DNA of 64,000 bases, taken from NCBI RefSeq assembly GCF_963676685.1, contig NC_092350.1:7119486-7183485 (forward strand). Reading direction: 5' to 3'. A program made the position numbers and the translations under genes. Below the pieces are notes generated by a model. It saw nothing but the letters and a program-made list of their open reading frames with translations, was not told the DNA's origin and ran no database searches. Below are positions 25,092 through 37,572 of this stretch, piece after piece. Each line of letters starts with the position of its first letter. Positions within the stretch are counted from its first letter, which is position 1. The DNA comes from Mytilus edulis (Eukaryota > Mollusca > Bivalvia > Mytilida > Mytilidae).

Positions 25092-25434
25092 GTCGATGCC
25101 ACTGCTGGTGGACGTTTCGTCCCCGAGGGTATCACCAGCCCAGTAGTCAGCACTTCGGTGTTGACATGGATATCAATTATGTGATCATTTTTAAAAATTT
25201 TCTGTTACAAAACTTTGATTTTTTTGAAAAAGTAAGGATTTTCTTATCCTAGGAATAAATTACTTTAGCCGTATTTGATACAACTTTTTGGAATTTTGGG
25301 TCCTCAATGATCTTCAACTTTGGACTTGTTTGGCTTTACAACTATTTTGATCTGAGCGTCACTGATGAGTCTTATGTAGACGAAACGCGCGTCTTGCGTA
25401 ATAAATTATAATCCTGGTACTTTTGATAACTAAT
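25092..25434 (+). mobile_element. Retrozyme-like repeat, second unit of a dimer
   Basis: Second 354-bp-period unit. The block 24738-25434 is absent from the matching place in segmental copy C (near 31320). Confidence 0.8.
25356..25399 (+). ncRNA. Type I hammerhead ribozyme
   Basis: Intact core, stem II GTCT/AGAC, stem III AC/GT, C17 at 25393. Stem I GCGTCA with TTGCGT has one mismatch. Cleavage at this and the previous site would release a 354-nt RNA. Confidence 0.8.
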
Positions 25435-26309
25435 TATTCCATAAAAGGCTTTTCGTGTATAATTTCCCTGATTTCTAGAACATTGCTTTTAACCTGATTA
25501 TTTCCTTTTTCCATAATTATTTACCATTCGACATCATAATCTTATCAAGATAGATTTCAAGACAGTTCTAAGTGAAATGTAACCTTCATCTGTGTTATTC
25601 CATTACAAAAGATTAACCCGCTCACAAATAAATAAAGGGTGTTAAGTAACCTATCACCAATAATGCACTTAATGTTGTTTGCCTCATTTGGTTGGTTTGT
25701 CGTTATGTACACGATATAATATATAACAAATCCTCAACTGACTACAAAGAAGTAAACATGAGTGAAGGCAATTTGTTAAGATTCAATACTAGAATAATTG
25801 CAATGAATTGTATGTTGATTTAAATATTTAAAGGGTAATGAAAATCTTAAACAAAATCAAGTCACAAAACTCAAAACGTAAAAGATTTGGCAGTGAGATG
25901 TCTCTAAAACGAAGTTACCATATTTCAGTAGTATAAACACAAAACATGCCTTAAAGGAGTCGTACAAAAAGGGTAACTTGTACCAATATTTGGACAGGAA
26001 ATACGTATTATCCTTGAGTATCTGAAGTCATCCATAGTTTTTATTAAGTGTCCGATGGTAACTTCATCAAAGGTGATTCGAAGCGTTCGTTTTGATCAAT
26101 TGTTTGTTTTCTGTGACCCCCCCCCCCCCCAAAAAAAAAACCACCACCAACCCTGGTCCAATATATTTGTCTATTCGTCTATGTTTCTTTCTATAATATC
26201 TTATATTTTCGAACTCTAAGTTTAATTGCCTTATTGCCATCTTCTTGTCTTTTTTTCACAAAAACAATTTTCAAATTGATAGCTGCTAAAATAACAATTG
26301 ATTGCGCCA

Positions 26310-26400
26310 GCTTATACAAAAAATAAGATGTAGTATGACTGCCAATGAGACAACTCTCCACAAGAGACCAAATGGCACAGAAATTAGTTTGTTACTATTA
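26310..26400 (-). repeat. Family T interspersed repeat
   Basis: Carries 'gccaatgagacaactctcca' and 'gaccaaatggcacagaaatt'. The paralogous position in copy C (32235-32345) has the same insertion, so it predates that duplication. Confidence 0.65.
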
Positions 26401-27598
26401 ACATTGGAGGTACACCACAGATTGAAATAAAAACTACTAGAATAAAAATCAAGTAATACTATAAAAAAAAACATGACGTATTACCATACGAAATCTCACA
26501 ACTGACACTTTTGTAAATTAACTAAAATGGGAAACATAAATAAACTGTCTAAAAGGCATCCATGCTGGTTTTTGTAATCCACTGGGAGATTAAGTATTTT
26601 ACCGCCTACAAATATTACATTTTTACACAATTTTCTACTGGGTAACTTTGACTTAAACCATTACTAACGATTGCCAGGTTTCACACCAGACTATAAATTC
26701 TCATTAATTTCTTCACTCTGTTAGATATAAGGATAAAATAGTAACATAATTTGTCAGATAAAGCCGCGACATTTGTTCACTTGATATATAACAATCAATA
26801 AATATGAAGAGTTGTCTGTTATTGAAGGATTAAAATTATTCACGCTGTCATATTTCCATAATTCTGGACGGTTTTTTATTTACTCTAGAGAGTGTTATAC
26901 GTATTCAACTATAAGAAAAACAGGGGTTTCGAACGGTTGTAGTTCTAAACAAATTGATTCCTTGAAATAAACTCTCTATATATCTATCTTTGATGAGATG
27001 ATGGTTACTCTCAATGTCAGATTGATGATTTGTTAACATTGATAAAAAAAAATAACAGTTATAGATATGTAAAAGCTTTATAAACAAATTTTGTCTTTAA
27101 AAAATGATATGTGGAACGATTGCCAATGATACAATTATCCCTAAAGATCAAAGACATATATATTACCAATTACAAGGTCACATTCAACAATGAGAAAACT
27201 ACATTACCGTATAGTAAGCTTTTAAATGCAATTATGTTCAAACTCCAATTATCTTTTGAAATAAACCTTTTTTACGTTCTTCTTGTCAACAATTGAACGT
27301 CCTCTCAATTCAATACTTTGAATCTTTTTCATCTTGTGAGAAGTTCTGTTTGCTTAGTACTCCTCTGATAAGTCAAATCATTCCCACTTCTGACATTTTA
27401 TGTTTTGTCCTGCTGTAGTCACTACATTTTACCGTTGAGATAACTTCTGTCGGAGTAATAGATAAATACTTATCATCTTTTATCATCAAATCTTAGAAAT
27501 TGCATTTACTTTTAAATTAGAGTTCAACAGATTTATTTTGATTTTTCTTGAATGATACTGGTTTAGATTTTCAACCACAAAAATCAAGAGTTCCATTA

Positions 27599-27722
27599 TC
27601 TCAACCAAATAAATCATGATTAGCATTATCTCAACTAAATAAATCATGAGTAGCATGATCTCAACTAAATAAATCATGAGTAGTATTATCTCAACTAAAT
27701 AAATCATGAGTAGTATTATCAC
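27599..27722 (-). repeat. 30-bp minisatellite
   Basis: About four units of 'ctcaactaaataaatcatga' plus 'gtagtattat'. Read on the minus strand it makes an artificial hydrophobic repeat (MIYLVEIMLL), which is not a protein. Copy C has a single unit near 33330. Confidence 0.85.
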
Positions 27723-28524
27723 TTTACAAATGCATATGATCGCCATTATGCTTTAAGATTATTATTAAACCTGCTGATCAATGAGATCCCCGGCACCAGA
27801 TACTTTCAATAATATCTAAATCTGTTTTAATAAGTTCTACCCAACAGGGAGTTAATTTCTACAGAATCAAAGGGAATTAAATCGATGAGAATAGATGTTT
27901 ATCAATTGAAGATTCTTATTTAGGGTTCACCCTTACTATAAAGTAATTTTCTTATACACCGACATCTTTGCTTAAGCCATGGGTTATGATACGACCATCT
28001 TCTCTCTATAAATATTAATGAGCCAGTTCATAACTCTTGGTTCATGAGGCTATTGTCATTGAAAAATAAGAATACAATGTATGTCCTTTCATGGAACTAA
28101 AAATTAAGTTGAAGAAATAATTGAGCAAAAGAATTACATAAATATAAATTATACCGGTAAATCAAGTGTGAAACGTTATTTCTATCACTCGAGTCAGTTA
28201 AATTTTCAAATCTAAAACGCGACACTTGTCGAGCGTTTTCAATGTCTAGAATTTATCTGTCAAGACTGGATAAATAACTGATTGATAGATATTTGGTGGT
28301 AAAATCTGTTTCTCTAGTGATTTTTAGACGATGTGCAGATTACCTTATTCCTCTTTTAGTGAAGCATATAATGTATGTGTGAAAATATGTTTTTCTTAGC
28401 ATCACTATGGGAAATTCAGAGGTAAGCTTGAACATTTAGTCCAAAAAAGAAATGAGATCAAACAATCCGCACTTTATTTCAACAATACGACCGAACGTGA
28501 TAGGGGAATAATATTTGTTTTATA

Positions 28525-28935
28525 CTCCACAAATATGCTGAGATGTCTGGTCTCCATATGAACTTGGACAAAACAAAGGTGGTGTGGATAGGCAAAAAAA
28601 ATATAGTCAAGACACAATGTGTGTAAAATGGGGATTGGAATGGGGTTCCAGTAGGTTTACATTACTAGGAATAAACTTTTCTGTCAATTTGCATAAAAAG
28701 GAACTGTTGAATTATGGTCCAAGAATTAAAGAAATTGAAAATATAATAAAAATTTGGTCTAAACAAACATTAACACCAGTTGGAAAAATAACTATCATTA
28801 AGACACAAATTATTTCAAAATTGAACCATCTGTTTTTAACATTACAAGCACCATGCAAAAATACTTTAAAACAACTAACTGACAAAATTTATTCATTTAT
28901 TTGGGAAAACAAACCTGACAAGATAAAAAGAAAAA
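28525..28935 (+). pseudogene. LINE reverse transcriptase fragment with target-site duplication
   Basis: It gives YAEMSGLHMNLDKTKVVWIG, then after a frameshift in an A-run FTLLGINFSVNL, then LTPVGKITIIKTQIISKLNH and YSFIWENKPDKIK. These are typical of the region after the catalytic domain in non-LTR retrotransposon reverse transcriptases. Both flanks carry the perfect 15-bp duplication AATATTTGTTTTATA (28510-28524 and 28936-28950). The insert is 411 bp, truncated at 5', and ends at an internal A-rich stretch instead of a normal 3' end. Copy C near 37420-37446 has the empty site. Confidence 0.8.
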
Positions 28936-29339
28936 AAATATTTGTTTTATAAACTGGTTGTTCATTATAAAGCTTGATTGACGTTTGTTTATTGAAACTG
29001 ACTGAAAATCATTTATGAATTGATATTTTGAATTTTTATTAATTTGTGTAAGAGAAAAGTAAACATGTCAATCAAAAGCATAAAAGTAGAAAATCTTTTT
29101 GTATATTTCAAAAGACAAGCGTTTCATACATCCTAGTCTAGTAATTTATAAAGCATGCACTTTGGTTCGAGATTTTTTCTTTCGTTAATTAATTGTTACC
29201 TGTTTAACGCCCGGTTTGTTAAAAAAAAGGGTTCCACCGGAAGAATTTAAAGCTGAAAAAGTTCATTTTAAAATAATATGACGGGTGTCAATAGTGTGAA
29301 TTATTTTAATATTATACCAGTTTTAAATCACCGTTTTCT

Positions 29340-29475
29340 ACCTAAGAAAAATCCTGTACCACGTTATTGTTGACAGTCGTTATCCATTTGTTTGATGTGT
29401 TTGAGCTTTAAATGTTGCTTTTTGATTAAAGACTTTCTATTTGGAGTTCTCCTCGAAGTTCGGTATTTTTGATAT
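29340..29475 (+). repeat. Family R interspersed repeat
   Basis: Carries 'tccatttgtttgatgtgttt' and 'ttctcctcgaagttcggtat'. Confidence 0.55.
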
Positions 29476-29744
29476 TTTACTTTTTAGTCTTTCAAGGAAA
29501 CCAGTTAATCTACTGTCATTTGATGTATTTGATGATTGTTAGAATAAGACTCATTTCAAATACGCATGAAGACATTGTTATGTCATATTCAAATGGTTTT
29601 TTTTAAAGACAAGCATCTGTTTCATTTTATGATTCGATAGAAACAATTCAAACATAAAGGAATAGTTCAGAGAATTCAAATAACTAGAGTCGTACAAAGT
29701 TGTCTTAATCATTTAAAAACATTATTTGTCTAGATAGACACTCG

Positions 29745-29960
29745 AAAGTTAGACTGCTTTTTCTAACTAAGATTCACCGTACGGCCTTCAACAATGAGCA
29801 AAACCGACACCGCATTTTTATCTATAAAAGGTCAAAAAATGAAAAAACAATGTAACAATTTAAATGAGAAAACTAACGGTCTGAATTATGTACAAACCGA
29901 TGAACGAAAAACAAATATGATATACAACAACACACGACAACCACTAAATAACAGGCTATT
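29745..29960 (-). repeat. Family T interspersed repeat
   Basis: Carries 'acggccttcaacaatgagca', 'gaacgaaaaacaaatatga' and 'aataacaggct'. Confidence 0.6.
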
Positions 29961-32234
29961 GACATAGTCGAGGCTCACGTTTCAGACGTAAAACATAGTG
30001 TGGGATTGATAAGACTTATGCTGGACATGTAAAATAAAGTATAATGTCGACAATAAAAAATAGTTTAAGACTAACACGTCGACAATATAAAGGTCCGCAC
30101 ACTTGTATAATAGTGTTGTAGACGGGAAGTCGAACGTCGACATCATATGACTTCATAAGCAAGACATAGTATCTAATAATGAGAACAAAACATGGTATCT
30201 AATTTATTTTCTATTAAGTAGCAGTCTACAGAAGGAATTTGTGTAATTAAGCTCAGTAAAATAAATGCAATCTGATATATTGAAAACTTATATGACATGT
30301 ACTTATTTGCATGAATTAGTAATACTTAAATGATTTGAATGGTTAGTCAATATATTTGTATATCTGACACGGGACTGCTTTCACAGGTCTCATTAATTTG
30401 ACGAAGACTCAAAGTATACTTATGACATTTTGTAGTAATAAAAATCCTTTTTAGCTAATTAGGATTCCATTAATTAATTTCTTTAATTTTAGTTTTGGCA
30501 GATAAGTTTGGTTACAACAGTACTTTCAAATACGTTTTATTTTTATTTTCAAGCGAATAACATGTATCAAAAGAAAAATCCTACCCCTGTTCACGATAGA
30601 GAAGTGAAGTTACAACTGACTATTAACCTGATGGCTTTTAGGGTCAAGTTTCGAAGGAATATATATCAGTTATTTACTTGGTCACGTTGTTCCGACTCCG
30701 AATCGACTGAAATTTGCTCTTACAACTAAACATTTAATTTGCGACGAAAAGGCGAAATCTGATTGAAAGGACGGTATTTTGACCAAGTCGGAAATAAAAC
30801 TTCTATGATCAGATATCAAATGATGTAAATATTGCCTACTTTTTTAAAAAGATTTTGGTATATTAAGTGTCAGAATGATCCGATTATTAAAACAATTGAA
30901 AGATGGAGAAATGTTAAGTGTGTCTTTACTATATTAGGCATTACAAATAGTGTCGTTGATCGTTTTGTCTTGATATAATAAGTGTTGTCTGATGTCATAA
31001 GAATATGTGTCGTAAATTAACCGTATTGTTAAAGTAATGATCTTTTAATATTGTCTTGAACCACAATTCTATGTGATTGTCGAGCTGTACTTGTACCTTA
31101 TGTCATTTAATGAATTTAAGATACAGGATTGATTAATTAATTAATATCTACAAATCAGGAAATGAAGTGCTGGTAAGACCAACACATTTACAAAGCAATA
31201 TTTACCTCAACCAAAATTAAAGGATTGCTTGTCTCAGTAATTATTTTTTTCATTCACTTTCTAGACCTATAGCGGGGGCTCATTCTACAGCATCCACACA
31301 GCACAAACAATAAACCTGCTCATTTTATAAATGGCTTTTCATGTTATTTAGCCTGATAATTTCCTGATTTCTAGAACATTGCTTTTAACCTCATTATTTC
31401 CATTTTCTATAACTATTTACCATTCAACATCATTATCTAACCATGACAGATTATACGACAGCTCTAAATGAAATGTACACTTCATCTGTGTTATTCCATT
31501 ACAAAAGATTAACCCACTCACAAATACATAAAGGGTTTTAAGTAACCTATCACCAATAATGCACTTAATCTTGTTTGCTTCATTCGATGGGTTTGTCGTG
31601 ATGTACACGATATAGTGTATAACAAATCCTCAACTGACTATAAAGAAGTAAATATGAGTAAAGGCAATTTGTGAAGATTCAATACTAGAAGAATTGCAAT
31701 GAATGGTATGTTGATTTAAATATTTAAAGGGTAATAAAAATCTTAAAACAAAATCAAGTCACAAAACTCGAATATTAAACGAATTGTCAGTGAGATGTAT
31801 CCAAAACGAAGGTAACATATCTCAGTGGTATAAACACAAAACATGCCTTCAAGGAGTCATACATTAAAGACAACTTGCACCAATATTTGGACAGGAAATA
31901 CGTATCATCCTTGAATATCTGAGGTCACCTATAGTTTTTATTATTTTATTTATTAAGTATCAGATGGTAAGTTCATCAAAGGTGTATCGAAGCGTTAGTT
32001 TTGCTCAATTGTCTGTTTTCTGTGCCGCCCCTCCCCCCCCCCCCCAAAAAAAATAAATAACCACCACCAATCCTGGTCTTACATATTTGTCTTTTCGTTT
32101 TTGATTCTTTTATAATATCTTTTTTCGAACTTTAAGTTTAATTGCCTTATTGCTATCTTCTTGTCTTTTTTAACAAAAACATTTTCAAATTGCTAGCTGC
32201 TAAAATGAAAATTGATTGCGCCAGGTTATAAAAA

Positions 32235-32345
32235 AAAAGAAGATGTAGTATGATTGCCAATGAGACAACTCTCCACAAGAGACCAAATGGCACAGAAATT
32301 AGTTTGTTACTATTAAAATTGGAGGTACACCACATATGGAACTAA
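32235..32345 (-). repeat. Family T interspersed repeat
   Basis: Paralogous to 26310-26400. Confidence 0.65.
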
Positions 32346-33552
32346 GAACTGCTTGAATAAAAATACTATATACAAATAATACTATATAAAACCACGACGC
32401 ATTACCATACCAAATCTCACAACTGACACTTTTGGAAATTAACTAAATGGGTAACATAGATAAACTGTCTAAATGACGTTCATGCTGGTATTTGTAATTC
32501 ACTGGGAGATTAAGTATTTTACCGCCTACAAAAATTACATTTTTACACAATTTTCTACTGGGTAACTTTAACTTACATCATTACTAACGATTGCCAGGTT
32601 TCACACCAGACAATAAATTCTCATTAATTTCTTCATTCTGTTAGACATTAGGATAAAATAGTAACATAATTTGTCATATAACGTTGCGAGATTTGTACAC
32701 TTGATATATAACAATCAATAAATATGAAGAGTTGTCTGTTATTGAAGGATTAAAATTTTTCACGCTGTCATATTTCAATAATTCTAGACGTTTTTTTATT
32801 TACTCTAGAGAGTGTTATACGTAGTCGTCAACAAGAAAAACAGGAGTTTCTGACGCTTGTAGTTCTAAACTAATTGATCCCTTGAAATAAACTTTATATA
32901 TCTCTGTCTTTGAAAAGATGATGGTTTACTCTCAATATCAGATTGATGATATTTTTTACATTCCTAAATGTGTAAAGGCATTTAAAAAAAATATATGTGG
33001 AACGATTGCCAATGAAACAATTATTCATCAGGATCAAATACGTAGATAATGTCACTTACAAGGTCACTGTCAACCATGAGAACCACATTACGTATAATAA
33101 ACTAAATAATGTACAATTTTTACATTCTTCTCGTCAGCAATTGAACGAACTCTAAGATCAACACTTTGCGTCTTTTTGTCATTTGTGTGACGATTTGTGT
33201 GATCAGTACTCCTCTGATGAGACAAACCATTTTTTACTTATCATTTTGTTATCGAATTGCGTTTACTTTTTCATCAGAGTTCCACAATAGATTTCAATTT
33301 TTCTTGAAATATACTTGCAGATGTTCTACCAAATAAATCATGAGAAGCATTATCCTTTTGCAAATGCTTATAATCGCCATTATGCTTTAAGATTGAAAAT
33401 AAACCTGCTGATCCATGAGATCCCTGGCACCAGATAATTATAATAATATTTTAATCTGTGTTTTATTCAAAGTACTACCAAACAGGGAGTTATTTCCTAC
33501 TGAATCAAACGAAAAAACATCGTTGACATCGATGAGAATAGAAGAATATTAA

Positions 33553-33590
33553 TAGTTATCAAAGGTATCAGGATTAAAATTTAATACGTA
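33553..33590 (-). mobile_element. Retrozyme-like repeat, 3' scrap
   Basis: Only the tail ('tagttatcaaaggtatcagg') remains, without a ribozyme. Confidence 0.45.
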
Positions 33591-33979
33591 TGCTATTCAT
33601 TCAGAGTTCATCCTCATACTTAAGTTATGTTCTTTGACATTCTATGCTAAGACATATTTGCTTAAGCCATGGGTAACATGTTGATCGGAAGGTACCAAGT
33701 CCTTGTTGATAAAAATTCCGTATCAACTTTCCAAATAACACACAATGGTCTTGAAGTATATAGATTCTGGATACTGACGATGTTTATTGTTTTAATAATG
33801 TGTTATATTATTCTTTTATTTGTCTTTATGAATATTACTTTTACTGTTCGGTCTGTTTTAGGGATATCCATTAGACGGGACTCGGTAGTTTTTTATTCCT
33901 CATTGTGTTATTGTTCATATAATTTTTGTATTCGTGTCTTTCATTTTCCTGCTGTTTTGTATATATGCCTTTTTGTGTC

Positions 33980-34330
33980 TCTCTGATACATATGACGTGG
34001 CTCTGTACTTAAACATTCCGTCATTTTGTTGTTGTTCTATGATAGTTTTTGTATTTTTGTCTTTTATTTTTGCTAATGTGCTTGACTATCAGCCATTTTT
34101 TGTGTTTCTTTAATACATACAACAAATGGAAGTTTTTAACGACCCTGACTGACTATACAGCCCTTGCACGGTCGGTCTTTATGACGTGGCTATGTACTTA
34201 TATATTCCGTCATTATGTTACTGTGGTATTGTAAATTTGTGTGTTCTTGTCTTTAATTTTTTGCTAATATGCTTTGTACATATGGCTTTTTTGCGTTTCT
34301 TTGATACACATTTGGTGGATTTTTAATGGT
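33980..34330 (+). repeat. Degenerate 190-bp direct repeat
   Basis: 'atgacgtggctctgtactta' at 33991 recurs at about 34181, followed by the same 'ttccgtcatt' and 'ttgtcttt' blocks. Open frames here are spurious. Confidence 0.5.
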
Positions 34331-34569
34331 TATTAAGGTGGCTCGTGGGTACAAAAATTTCAGCAAAAAATTAAACCTTTATTTTTTAATTACAAATTTT
34401 ATTCATTACACTATTAGTTATTACTTTATGATATGGTACAAAAAATCAACTCAAAAAATTGATTCGGTTTGGCCCTAGATGACTTTTAAAATGTTTATAT
34501 CATTGAAAAAGCTCCAAATTTTCTCCCTTTGGTGCAAAAATGCCATTTTTTGGCATTAAATTTGAAATA

Positions 34570-35375
34570 AAATTGAGAATGGAAATGGGGAATGTGTCAA
34601 AGGGACAACCCGACCATAGAAAAAAACAACAGCAGAAGGTCACTAACAGGTCTTCAATGTAGCGAGACATTCCCGCACCCGGAGGCGTCCTTCAGCTGGC
34701 CCCTTAACAAATATATACTAGTTCAGTGATAATGAAGGCCATACTAATTTCCGAATTGTACACAAGAAACTAAAATTAAAAAAATACAAGACTAACAAAG
34801 GCCAGAGGCTCCTGACTTGGGACAGGCGCAAAAATGCGGCGGGGTTAAACATGTTTATGAGATCTCAACCCTCCCCCTATACCTCTAGCCAATGTAGAAA
34901 AGTAAATGCATAACAATACGCGCATTTAAAATTCAATTCAAGAGAAGTCCGAGTCTGATGTCAGAAGATGTAACCAACGAAAATACACAAAATGACAATA
35001 ATACATAAATAACAACAGACTACTAGCAGTTAACTGACATGCCAGCTCCAGACTTCAATTAAACTGATTGAAAGATTAGGATTTCATCATATGAATATCA
35101 GGCACAATCCTTCCCGTTAGGGGTTTAGTATCATACCATCATAACATATATGAGAAGAACATAACCCGTGTCATGCCAACAACTGGTTTTTTAATAAATG
35201 TGTTTAGTTCCGATGCAAAGACCCTATAAGTGAATCAATATTAACGCCAAAATAAGCAATCTTTAGTGACCTGACAACAGTATCGTAACTATATCCCTTC
35301 TTGATAAGTCTATTTAAAGGTTTTGTTAGTTTCTGAGGTGAATACTGACATTTTTGTGCTTTAATATCTTTTTTA
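34570..35375. repeat. Interspersed repeat (about 0.8 kb), nested
   Basis: Begins 'aattgagaatggaaatgggg' (the same start recurs near 15920), continues 'cctccggctggcccctt'-like and 'gaggctcctgacttgggaca' blocks. It looks inserted in the sequence that starts 'aaggtggctcgtgggtac' at 34340. No intact frame. Confidence 0.5.
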
Positions 35376-35687
35376 AGTCATCGGTGACTTATATTTTTTA
35401 TAATTATTTTCAAATAAGCTGTACATTAACTAAATAATTATAAATTTAAGCGATTTCTGTAATTAGGTTATTTTCTTATTTCGATATTACCTTTATTTCT
35501 CCAATTAGTTCAACAGAAAAAAAGGACATTAACAAAAATGTATGCTTCTTCCGAAGGCAGATTGTGAGCTTAAATGAACAGTGACCCCATTTTTTTTATT
35601 TTCTTTTTCTTTTAAGTATATGATAAAGTTGATTTATAAAAAAAAATAGCTAAATCCTATATAAGAAAAAAAATGATTTATGCCCAG

Positions 35688-36416
35688 GAGGGTAGCACAA
35701 TACAAAGATTTTTTTACTTCCAATCACTAACCTTTGAAATGCTGTAACTTTCTTATGAATGCATAGAAAATAATAAAAGAGGTATACATAGATAGATAAA
35801 AGATTAATCTTTTAAATGAATGCAATATTTTTATTATGCAATCATTATGTAATCAATTATTATGTAATAAGTGGCAAAATCTGGGTAAGTTCACTTGAAT
35901 GAATTTAGCTCTATCATCTCTTTAACTATACAGAAAATTTAAACGAAATCTTAATCAACACATCATGGGCTTCAAAAGGGTGTCTCAGATTGTCTCTATG
36001 GTATTCTTTTCTCTCATAAATCTCTAATTAGTGTAAACATCCTAACCACATAAAAGAAGATAATGTTTAATTAGGTGTAAAATTTGTTCTATACACTCTA
36101 TCTGAAATCTGAGACACCCTTTTGTAGATAATGGCCATAGGAACAACATATGATAAAATCAACCCTCTAGGGATACCTATGTAGATGCTAATTTCATTTC
36201 AAAGTGGAAATTTGGTAAAAAATATTTTAGACACAGTTAACATTATAATTTGTTACATAATTGTTGCATGATACTAACATTGCATTAATTTGAAAGAGTA
36301 ATCTGTTAGCTATCCAAAACTACCACTTTTATAAATTTTCAAGCATTATTAAGAAAGTTACAGCATTTTAAAACTTGGGAGTTGGAGTTATAAAATCTTT
36401 GTATTGTGCTACCTTA
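35688..36416. mobile_element. Foldback (long inverted repeat) element
   Basis: The left arm starts 'ggtagcacaatacaaagatt' and the right arm ends with its complement, 'aatctttgtattgtgctacc'. Inside them 'atgctgtaactttcttat' pairs with its inverse near 36350, and 'aaaagggtgtctcaga' (35976) pairs with 'tctgagacaccctttt' (36108). Arms are about 350 bp, imperfect, with a short centre. A non-autonomous foldback or MITE-type element. Confidence 0.7.
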
Positions 36417-36569
36417 AGATAAAAACACACTATTGACTGCTGTACCCCTATTTTTGACATTTTAACCTATTACACAAATGACCGACTATAAAATTGATAT
36501 GTTTGTTTGTTTTGTTCACACATGGTTATCAAAATAGTGAAATTTGATGCGAGTGTCATATACGTGTGA

Positions 36570-36790
36570 GGTTAAGCTAGCTGTAAAACCAGGTTTATTC
36601 CACCATGTTCTACATAAAAATGGCTGTACCAAGTCAAAAATATGACAGTAATTATGCATTCGTTTGATGTATTTGAGCTTTTGATATTGCCATTTGATTA
36701 GGGACTTTCCGTTTTGAATTTTCCTCGGAGTTCAGTATTTAAGTGATTTTTCTTTTAGAAAAGGACCGCCTTATTTGCATAAATGAGCTT
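36570..36790 (+). repeat. Family R interspersed repeat
   Basis: Carries 'ctgtaaaaccaggtttattc', 'gggactttccgttttgaatt' and 'cctcggagttcagtattt'. Confidence 0.6.
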
Positions 36791-37572
36791 GTCATTTTTA
36801 TGAAGATGAAATCTGTAAAACAAACATAGAACATAATGTAAGCCTGATCATGGAACTGAGGGTTGAGTAGAAGAAATATTGCAAAAAGAATTACATATAT
36901 ATAGATTATACCACTGAATCAATTGTGAAACGATATCTATTCACTCGAGACAGTTAAATCTTAAAATGTAAAAAGCGACGCTCGTCTAGCAATTTAAATA
37001 TCTTGAATTCAACTGTCCAGAGTGTATAAATGTCTTATTGAAAAAGATTTGGTGTTGGAATCTGCCGCTGTAATAATTTTTAGACGATATGCAGGCCATC
37101 TTGTTCCTTTTTCTAAAGATCTTAAAAGGGTGTGTTCTTCCTAAGAGAAGTCATCAGGCATCAGATATTGTCGGTTTCTTTTAATAACATCACAATAGGA
37201 AATTCAGAGGAAAGCAAGGCAGAACTGATATCAAACAATCAACACGCTGATTGCATAAAGAGTTATCAACGGAACAGGACCTGGATAAATCGTGTAACAA
37301 TACAATAATAACTTATCGTACCGTTGGGTTCTTGTGAGAATAACTCTTATAGCAATACAGAATGCTACAACAACATGTTTTTTAACACTTGATTTTTCGT
37401 AAATAAGAACGTTCTTCATAGATATCTGTTTTATATAAAACTTGTTGTTCATAATGAAGCTTGATTGTTTGTTTACTGAAACTGACTAAAAATTATTGGT
37501 AAAATGTTATTACTAACCACAGTAATTCATTGATATTTAGCATTTATATTTGTATAAGAGAAAAGAAAACAT

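Larger units (their letters stand above)
22980..29100 (+). repeat. Segmental duplication, copy B
   Basis: About 6 kb colinear with copy C (30110-37572), from 'cgtcgacaacatatggcttt' to 'gagaaaagtaaacatgtc'. Relative to C it has gained the hammerhead repeat dimer at 24738-25434, an expanded 30-bp minisatellite and a LINE fragment. It lacks C's 3-kb composite insertion. No open frame is preserved between copies. Confidence 0.75.
30110..37572 (+). repeat. Segmental duplication, copy C
   Basis: It is colinear with copy B over nearly all its length, interrupted by about 3.1 kb of nested repeats between 33675 and 36785. It ends at 'gagaaaagaaaacatgtc', where a SINE begins. Confidence 0.75.

Noticed and set aside
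27486..27746. 86-codon minus-strand frame that looks like a repeated membrane helix
   Set aside because: It is the 30-bp minisatellite read in frame. 30 is divisible by 3, so it repeats the peptide. The paralogous place has one unit and no frame.
33669..34234. Two hydrophobic plus-strand frames
   Set aside because: They fall in a degenerate 190-bp direct repeat, with no conserved motif.
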